Positions 56,552-64,000 of a stretch of 64,000 bases of DNA are shown here, in pieces. The translations under genes and the position numbers were made by a program. The stretch is from NCBI GenBank assembly GCA_947179155.2, contig OX359266.1, positions 48,412,039-48,476,038 on the forward strand, given 5' to 3'. Position 1 is the stretch's first letter. Each line of letters starts with the position of its first letter. The notes under the pieces are model-generated. The model saw nothing but the letters and a program-made list of their open reading frames with translations, ran no database searches and was not told where the DNA came from. Origin of the DNA: Hedera helix. Lineage: Eukaryota > Streptophyta > Magnoliopsida > Apiales > Araliaceae.

Positions 56552-57900
56552 TTGCTCAATCTAGGTCCAATTTTTCCCCTTGAAACCTGTTTTCTATAGC
56601 TGATACTTAATACTTTGACTTCATGGATAAAAGTTCACAGGATAAACACAAACCTTTACAAAATTGTTCTACATAGAGTTTACAAAAATCTGTCATATCA
56701 AAGAGAGACCTCAATGTTATAGCAACAGACGCCACTCTATAGAATGAAATGTTTTTGAACTAGGACGACATCCAATGAATTTCATCTTTTAATCAAAACT
56801 AGAAGTAGATTATCATCCATTTTGAGAATTTGAATTGGGAACTGAACTGCTGCAGAGTCCTAACTCCTAATAGTACAAAACTTTTCTCACATTACAAAAC
56901 CACGCTAAAGCTAATTGTCAAACCAAACAGAAAAGTTGAGCAATCATGAGAAACCAAAAGGATAATTGAATTTTTGAAACCTTGATAAGTCAGTCCTAGT
57001 AAAGTTATATAGACCGTCTATTGTATATTATTTCGTACTAATGGCTTGACTAATAGAGCTTATCACTTTCCCTTTTTAAAGAAACAATTCATTAAATTGG
57101 CCAAGTGTGTGTAAGAAGATTGTAACACGATCTACTGGAGTCTTGAATGCTTATAGTATTAGAGGTATATCTCTTTAAACAAAACTCAAGTCTTGAATTA
57201 CATTTTCCAAAAATTTCAGAAAACAAAACCATAAGCATTTTGGTTGCAAGCTATAAACGTACATAAGTAACCACACAAGTGGAAAATAAATACCAATTAT
57301 TTATAACAATGAAAAGAGAGGGAGAAAAACTTGATCATTATATAAAATTTATCCTTTCAATTTATGGACAATTATACAGCTAAATAGCAGACCGAAGTTC
57401 CCACGAAAAAGAAATTGAGTGGATTCCCTTTTAGTTGCACAATCAGGACAGAAATATCAGAAAACAAGAAACTGAATGGATTCCAATATTATTATTTTGT
57501 TTACCAAGTTTGTCTCGTGAAGATGCATTATATCATCATATTAAATGAAATTCTAGTACAGAACTACACTTAATCTTCAGATTATAGTGTAAAGAAACAA
57601 CCCGTTAATCCAAATCAAACACAAAATATACAATGCGCACACACATACAAACATACACACTAAGATAAAAATAAAAATAAAAGAGAAGTTCAAAAATGGT
57701 AGGGGAGAGTATTAATACCTCTGATCTAATAGCTCCAACAAGCTACAGATTCATTCATTATAATTAAAATGAGAAATTGTAGGTTAAGAACTTGTTAAGA
57801 CTGAGATGGGGAAGAAAGTCAGAGAGAGCGAGCGAGAGCGAGAGAGAGAGAGAGGAGTCTGAGCGTAGGATAGTACCAACCACTGGTTTATCACTAAATT
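56552..57900 (-). other. 5' UTR with a probable leader intron of the RING gene
   Basis: On the minus strand TCAGAG is followed by GTATTAAT at 57720, a plausible donor, and AAACAG/GTTTC at about 56587 is a possible acceptor. A GA-rich leader (57815-57855) lies upstream. No coding sequence occurs in the 1.1 kb between. Confidence 0.4.
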
Positions 57901-60780
57901 AAGCCGGGATGCGTTGTGTCTGTTTCACCTTGTGGGCTGGAGTGGAGAAGCTAGTCTGGGCTCCACGTGGTTTTATAATGAGCACTATATCACTTTCTAA
58001 TTATCAGGCTATCAGCCCTCGCCTCTTCCGTATCCGAACAAGTGGGTGAGAACTTTTGTAGTTAAATTCTCTATTTATTTATTTTTATATTTGAGATTTA
58101 CAGCGATAATTTTAAAAATTTATAATGATAATATTATTATTACAATTATATTTTTTTTATAGGTCTATGATAATGAGATATATTTTTGTTATAAATTTTA
58201 AAAACCGTCATCATAGACCCAACACAAATAAACATAAAATTTTAATTACAGAAGATTTCATGCTCTGAAGGATTACACATACACAATATTTAAATTCAAA
58301 ATTAAACATTACATTTATTTTTATTAATTAAAAAATTATACATGATACGAATTTTAATGTCATGCACTATTTTTTAATGATTAAGATATATTTAATATTT
58401 GGATGTTATGTACTTATATCTATCCATAATTGTATTAATAAATGCAACATATTAATATACTAATAATACTATTAATTATTGTGGATTTTTATTAAGTTTA
58501 ATTTAGACAGTCAACTCAGCTCCAATTCAATATTTTCATCTTAAAAATTTTGGATTTGAAATTTTTATGATGTGGTTGAAATTTATGAACTTTATCGTAG
58601 GTCATACCTTAAATAAATTAACAAAAAAAGAGGGTAAATGTTCCATTTAAATTGATTACTATTATGCGTCGGTATATTATGTTGAATTTTCTCAAGGGAC
58701 GTATTAAACTTCATTAAACTTGTGCCGTATGTCAATAGTATTTTGTCAAATTTTTAAAATTTCTTAATGGGCATATCTATCTCAATTTCAATAAATCTAG
58801 CATCTAACAAGGATGATAGAATCTTCTCCACTCCACGCAGTAATTATGCGTATTGAAGAAATTGGGATTTCCATTTGCTTTGCTCATGTTAATGCGTGCT
58901 TTGCCGTGTATTCTTAATTACTTGGCTTCATTTTTTCTGGTTACTCTTAGTTTTAGACCCAAGGTGATAAAAGTCTCCTTATTTTATTGTATAAGATTAT
59001 AAATTCAAATTTATTCGTCAGTACAATGATTAGGTTTCGTAATAGAAAGGTAAGTTTTTTCTATATATATTATCTTCTAGTTAGGCCCCCTCCCCCTCCC
59101 CCTCCCCCTTTTCCAGAAAATTGTAAGATGTAATGTATCCCTATAATCAATTAAGTTTAAAACACACACACTTTATCTTCTTTATTACATGAAATTTCCA
59201 TTCATTTGTTTTTCCACTAAGAAAACGTACATGATGTGATGTGTATATATATGTATATATAATCATACACTTAAAATATATTTACAAATATTAGACTCAT
59301 TTTAACATTTTAAAATAAAATAAAATAATTTTACAAATTTCAAATTGATATTAAATAAAAACTTATTTTTATTATGTAACACGTATTTTATCGGAAAATA
59401 AACTAAAAACTATAATTGTAGACAATAATAATAGATTTCCAACCACTAGCCAATCTAATTGTTGTCATATGATTGAAGAGTGAGCTTGCTCGTAATTATA
59501 TATGCTAACCACGTGTATGGCCTATGGCTCGTTCTTTGTTTTATACTCGATTAACTTTGTTTTCTCATGCCTAAATATTCCATGCACATGGCTCACGCCA
59601 GTGGCGACCTACGTGACACAGAAGATGGTGGACCCAAGTATAATTTATAATTTTAAAGACATCAAACTTTCTCAGTTGTTAGTTTTCGGATGTATATATA
59701 CTTATTGTTTTTCCTTTGATTTGGAAGTTCGTACAATCTACTATCCACGCAGAGCGGCCACAGGGAAGACCTTTATGATTTTAATGTGAAGGCATATATA
59801 GTAATTGAACTTTCTCAATTGTGGAATGATATAATAATTGAAGCGTAAATACATGTGCATATTTAACAGTTATTTGAGATGTTTTTCTTAATGGTGTGTT
59901 GATCATATTTGATATTTTCTTTCTTTTTTTTAATTTGTTTACAGTTGATTCATTTATGAGATTATACTTCTAGGAAAGTGTTCGTAATGTTTTTTTTTTA
60001 TTTAAGTTATCCTCTTTAGAATGTCGGTTTTTATTTCTTAATGATATTCATATTATGTTATAGATATTTTTTGGGATTCAATGCACAAAAATCGTGCCAC
60101 TAGAGGTAAGAAGAAGACTTATAGGAAGAAATGGAAGTAAGCTTCTTTTCTTGTAATCAGCTTTAGAGGAGTTTTTGGTTATATTCTTAGTCGAGCTATT
60201 TTAGATGGAGATGGTTTGTTATTGTATTTTTTTGGGTTTGGCATGGTCCAATTTAACACACGTTTTTTTGTTATGTATTACAATTTATATTAAGAATTAT
60301 CAGTTTGTGAAATGATTTTGAGAAGTTTAATTTTTAAGTATTTTTTATGTAATTAGAGAGGCATAGTGCATCTCACGTGTTTGATAAAATGAGACTGAGA
60401 ATATTTTACATTCTTGTGTTTTCAAGGTGTTGTCCACCATATTTTGTAAGACTTCAAGTTTCTGTATATATCAACCATTAAAATAAAAGACCAATATGAT
60501 CAATAGCTATTAATAATACTAATATATTTAATATAAAAATTTCAATTATATTTTAAGAGGTTATCTATTTCTACCAATGACCATAGAAATATTGACCTAA
60601 TGAATTGACTTTGAAAGGTCTCTTCTTGGTTCTCGCACATATTCAAGGACAATTTATTCGCTCAAAAACTTCTTGTTTGTCTTCCCTAATCTTTCGACAA
60701 TGGGAATGAAGTTCAAAACATTTTTTCTAACAGACTTGTCAGGAACAGTTCATACATCGGTCTCCATCCATTTTCATATG
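57901..60780. other. Gene-poor AT-rich DNA
   Basis: This includes the RING gene promoter (to about 58050). A (CCCCCT)n run lies at about 59086-59111. The short open frame at 59502-59789 has no recognised family, and 60080-60130 is a lysine/arginine-rich fragment without context. No gene is supported. Confidence 0.5.
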
Positions 60781-60820
60781 GCTCAACTTAATTAACCCTC
60801 AATTTGTTATTATACAGTCT

Positions 60821-60847
60821 CGTGCAAAGCACGGGCTACCAAACTAG
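60821..60847 (+). mobile_element. Helitron-like 3' terminus
   Basis: CGTGC-AAA-GCACG (60821-60833) is a short hairpin followed by GGCTACCAAA and CTAG, with T next (60848). A GC hairpin about 10 bases before a CTRR end facing a T is the Helitron 3' signature. The 5' TC end was not found, so the element's extent is unknown. Confidence 0.55.
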
Positions 60848-62400
60848 TTATTATAGAAAAGAGAAAAAAAATACTTTTCTCTCATTTTATGTAATATGTC
60901 ATACAAATAATGTCATGTTATTGTTGCATCCAACATTTTCTGGATTTTGAGTTGCACAAATTACACCCTTGAATTCGTTGAAGTTTTATCTATTTTCAAA
61001 GAGTGTAATATTTTTGTTAATTTTTTAAGAATATTAAGGTTATCGTCTAAGGTTATCGTCTAAAACACTTTATCTAACTTGTCACAACCTCTCCTTAATA
61101 ATGAATTTTACTCTTGAAATTGAATATTGAGAAAAATAATAATATTTGAAAATTTTAAATGTGTCCAATTCAAACTGCAATAGTTAGGTTCTCAATTTAA
61201 TTATTAAAAAAAAAAACTGCAATATTTAGCATATAGAAAATAGAAGCTTCATTAAAGGGAATAATTTTTAAATTTTCTCTCCTGTTGGATAGAAAACAAT
61301 TAATCTAGGGAATTGAAATTTTTATAAGCTAATTTGATATTTTCATAAATAAATCCTATTTGATCTTATAAAAATATCAATTCTCTTTATCTATACCACA
61401 AATAACAAGCTGAGTAAACTAGTGTTAACTGACAATTGCAAATGGTAAGTCAGAAAAGATAACCATGTTATTCCAAGGCCCAGAATATCTTTTTTCTGCC
61501 CAACTGCAATCCGACCCCAAGACCCAGTAAAGAATGATCTTGGGACAATTTACTATTTTTCTTTTCATAATCTTGATTTTTAACACTTTTTTTAAGAATG
61601 TATCTACCTTAAATTTTAGTTATAAAAGTACTCACATATATAAAGAAAAAAAAGTAAATTCACCCAAGTGAGAATCAAAATTTAGACATAAATATCACAG
61701 ACTAAGGCCTCATCATCAACTTTTAGGCTCTAATAAGACCTCATTGGTGGAAATTTACAAAATTTGATCACATGATTGATTATAAAATAAATATGAACTA
61801 TTCACTAATATCCTATAGCAAAAATCTCTTTTTTATTTTATATTCTCAATTCGGGAAACTCTAAAATTTAAAATTGATATAAATTAATTTGATGCTAGTC
61901 AATATCAATGTAAGAATTGTAAATAATTTTAAAATACTAATTATATAAAATTTACTACTTCAAAAGTTAAATTATTTCATATTGACGTATATTTTAGAAT
62001 TTTGTGAATTTGACTTCAAAAATACAAAAAATGATTTTATTTTTTGTTTTTGGAGGAGCTAGGGAGCAATAGAGAACGATCAATTTAGTATTGTGCACCC
62101 ATTAATTGTTCCTAATCTTTACTAATATATATATACACACACACACACACACAGTAAAGTGGATAGAAATGTAATATCTATGTTTCAAAAGAAAAAGACA
62201 ATTTAATGATTTTTACGAATTTAATCCATTTTAATGAAAGAGAAGAAGGATAGGATTAAAAGTGGAAAAGAAACCCTATTTTCCCTTTTCCTTTTCTCGT
62301 TTTCACCGTTCAGTTCTTATATTACACGGATACCACAAAACAAAATTTCGAAATTTACTTATCCGAATCGTTATTTTGCCTTTATTTGGACTCCTTTTAA
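60848..62400. other. AT-rich DNA without recognised genes
   Basis: A (CA)n run at about 62134-62152 is the only clear feature. No open frame with a recognised family is seen. Confidence 0.5.
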
Positions 62401-62402
62401 AA

Positions 62403-62660
62403 TACTCTATCTGTCCTAAATTATTTGTCTAGTTTTAATTTTTTTTAGTTAAATTGACTATTTTTAAAATAAATAATCAAGCATATATAAATACATTTTC
62501 AAAAAATTAGGGTTAATATTAAATTGTTTATACTTTCTTTTGACTATAATCTCTTCACCTATATTTTGACAAAAAGAATGCAAAAATTAATTTTTAAAAT
62601 AGTCAATTTAATCTAAAAAAAAGGTCAAAAGTGAACATTTAATTTAAGACGAAATAAGTA
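62403..62660. mobile_element. Stowaway-type MITE, about 258 bp
   Basis: TACTCTATCTGTCCTAAATT at the left matches the reverse complement of the right end, TACTTATTTCGTCTTAAATT. TA borders both sides. Internal AAAATAGTCAATTT words are also in inverted order (TTGACTATTTTTAAAAT at the left). Confidence 0.75.
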
Positions 62661-62832
62661 CCTTTTTATCGAGAATAAATCGTCACAACACATGGTTAGA
62701 AAGCATTTATATCCATTAATTAGAAAGTATTTTAATATATAATTATGAATGCATTCATGTATATTAAAATATTAATTAATTATAATTTAATAGATTACTT
62801 CGTATCCACTTTTTTGTATTCATATTTTGTCA

Positions 62833-62837
<5 letters not shown>

Positions 62838-62864
<27 letters not shown>

Positions 62865-62907
62865 ATACCTCATGTTAGAAATATATATATGTGTGTGTGT
62901 GTGTGTA
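62838..62907. repeat. Two (GT)n runs in a short duplication
   Basis: ATATATATGTGTGTGTGTGTG followed by TATACCTCA and GTTAGA occurs twice, at 62835 and 62882. Confidence 0.85.
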
Positions 62908-63074
62908 TACCTCACGTTAGACTTGTTCTTCATCTTTAGCTAGTTGTTTGGTAAGGTTTATGAGATTAAAAGACTTGACTTCTACGAACTTTAAAACTTA
63001 GAAGTCCAAAAATAGAGAGACGGGTGAAAATTAAGACCACTCATTCATGAAATCAACAATCAAACATTTGACCA

Positions 63075-63260
63075 ACTGTCTTTGGCTTAGTTGGTAAGAT
63101 TGGTCCTTGCTATGCAAAGAGTCTAGGGTTCAAATTTTCCTTCTCTCATATTATGATCATAAGGACTTAAAATTGTTTAAAATAAAAATAAAAAGTGATG
63201 CGGGTTCTAGCCTTCGGATAAGAGAGAGATGGAGCGGTAGCTCTGTACCAAATATTTAAA
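63075..63260 (+). mobile_element. tRNA-derived SINE
   Basis: TGGCTTAGTTGG (63083-63094) fits a polymerase III A box. GGTTCAAAT (63127-63135) fits a B box 32 bases later, the spacing of a tRNA-related head. A body of about 120 bp follows. The 3' end and target duplication are not resolved. Confidence 0.65.
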
Positions 63261-64000
63261 CAACCCAAAAGAAAAGTTTGATTCATGGTTAGGAAGCACT
63301 TGACAATTGACATGTCACTCTCTATGATTTATGGAAATGTAGTAATTTTCAATGGAATTAATAGGAGAGAAGATATACAGATCCGTAGCATTAATTTTGA
63401 CTTGGGCTTAGGCTTAACCTTAGGAAATTAAAGCTACTGTGTCATTAGGCCATCTCATTACGTACGTATACGTGCAAGCTTGTGGTTTTCTATGTGTGCG
63501 GACCTTTTGAAGGACCTCTCGTAAAATCAAACAGCAGGCCAATTGGGTAAAGCCAGCAATTGTTCAGTTTCACATCTACATCCCGCAAAATACAAGTATA
63601 GTTTGGTTTTGGGTTCAACAATTTGATTATGGGTCAAAAAAAAAAGAGACTAAAATCATATTACTTATATTTAGGAAGAATTATAGTTACTAGTATATTT
63701 TTTAAAAATATTATAATAAAAATGCATGTATAAAATATTTATAAAATTAATGCATTTTTAATATTTAATTTCCAAATTAGTGCATTGTTATTCCTTTAAT
63801 TTAGTTAAGTGATTTAATAGATAATTAATTCCAAAAGTCAAATTACTTGACAATAGCTACACTACCAAAAACTCTGATATTTTTTTTCTTTCATCTTCTC
63901 CAAACTTCCTCCATCGCTTTCTCTTTCGTCCACCGTTTTTTTTCATTTTCTCCAAAACTTCATATGCCGCTTTCTCTCTCCTCTATTTTCTCCGCCGCTA
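63261..64000. other. Right edge of window
   Basis: AT-rich DNA gives way, from 63885, to CT-rich text (CTTCTCCAAACTTCCTCC, CTTTCTCTCTCC). Such text is typical of a plant transcript leader on the plus strand, so a gene may begin just beyond the window. Confidence 0.35.

Noticed and set aside
59502..59789. 95-residue plus-strand frame
   Set aside because: Hydrophobic and Cys-rich by chance composition; no family resemblance and no surrounding exons.
1..64000. CRISPR arrays, bacterial operons, tRNA and rRNA genes
   Set aside because: No spaced direct repeats of the CRISPR type, and no intact tRNA cloverleaf or rRNA sequence was seen. The window is plant nuclear DNA.

Overview
The window is nuclear DNA of a flowering plant, almost certainly a eudicot. 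Its genes are split by AT-rich GT-AG introns, and it carries plant-specific families (DPE2, plant SPT6-like, RHC-type RING-H2), a Ty1/copia element with an initiator-Met tRNA primer site, hAT, Stowaway and PIF-type DNA elements, L1-type LINE remains and a tRNA-type SINE. No species is assigned. Motif and family identifications rest on recall; no database search was run.

Layout. (1) 1-12896, minus: the first 15 coding exons of DPE2, the cytosolic 4-alpha-glucanotransferase of starch breakdown; the gene runs off the left edge. Its 7.4 kb intron 8 holds two hAT elements inserted side by side: a 4.9 kb one with an intact 667-aa transposase and a 1.4 kb non-autonomous one. (2) 15605-22456, minus: a single-pass membrane, proline/histidine-rich protein of unknown function with an in-frame TGA near its 3' end and a 4.7 kb intron containing duplications and a 1.3 kb inverted-repeat element. 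(3) 22600-28200: AT-rich intergenic DNA with a clean 381-bp hAT-type MITE. (4) 28357-about 38050, plus: SPT6-like transcription elongation factor, 17 exons, whose C-terminal Gly/Trp repeat is broken by a frameshift and two further stops. (5) 39648-39878, minus: an orphan C-terminal piece of the plastid ribosome-hibernation factor PSRP1. (6) 41900-45775: a decayed LINE interrupted by two younger insertions. (7) 46023-48498, plus: nascent polypeptide-associated complex alpha subunit, with a GC-AG intron. (8) 49662-54359, plus: a young, apparently intact copia retrotransposon. (9) 55625-56551, minus: a RING-H2 E3 ligase. (10) 57900-64000: gene-poor DNA with a Helitron-like 3' end, a Stowaway MITE and a SINE.

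The host genes are unrelated housekeeping genes (starch metabolism, transcription elongation, nascent-chain handling, ubiquitination) and do not form a pathway. The strongest signals are in the mobile fraction: adjacent hAT insertions with overlapping 8-bp target duplications, several non-autonomous elements each filled with its own short GC-rich motif, a copia element with nearly identical LTRs and unusual TA..TA ends, and the damaged 3' end of SPT6. No wholly new biological system was found.
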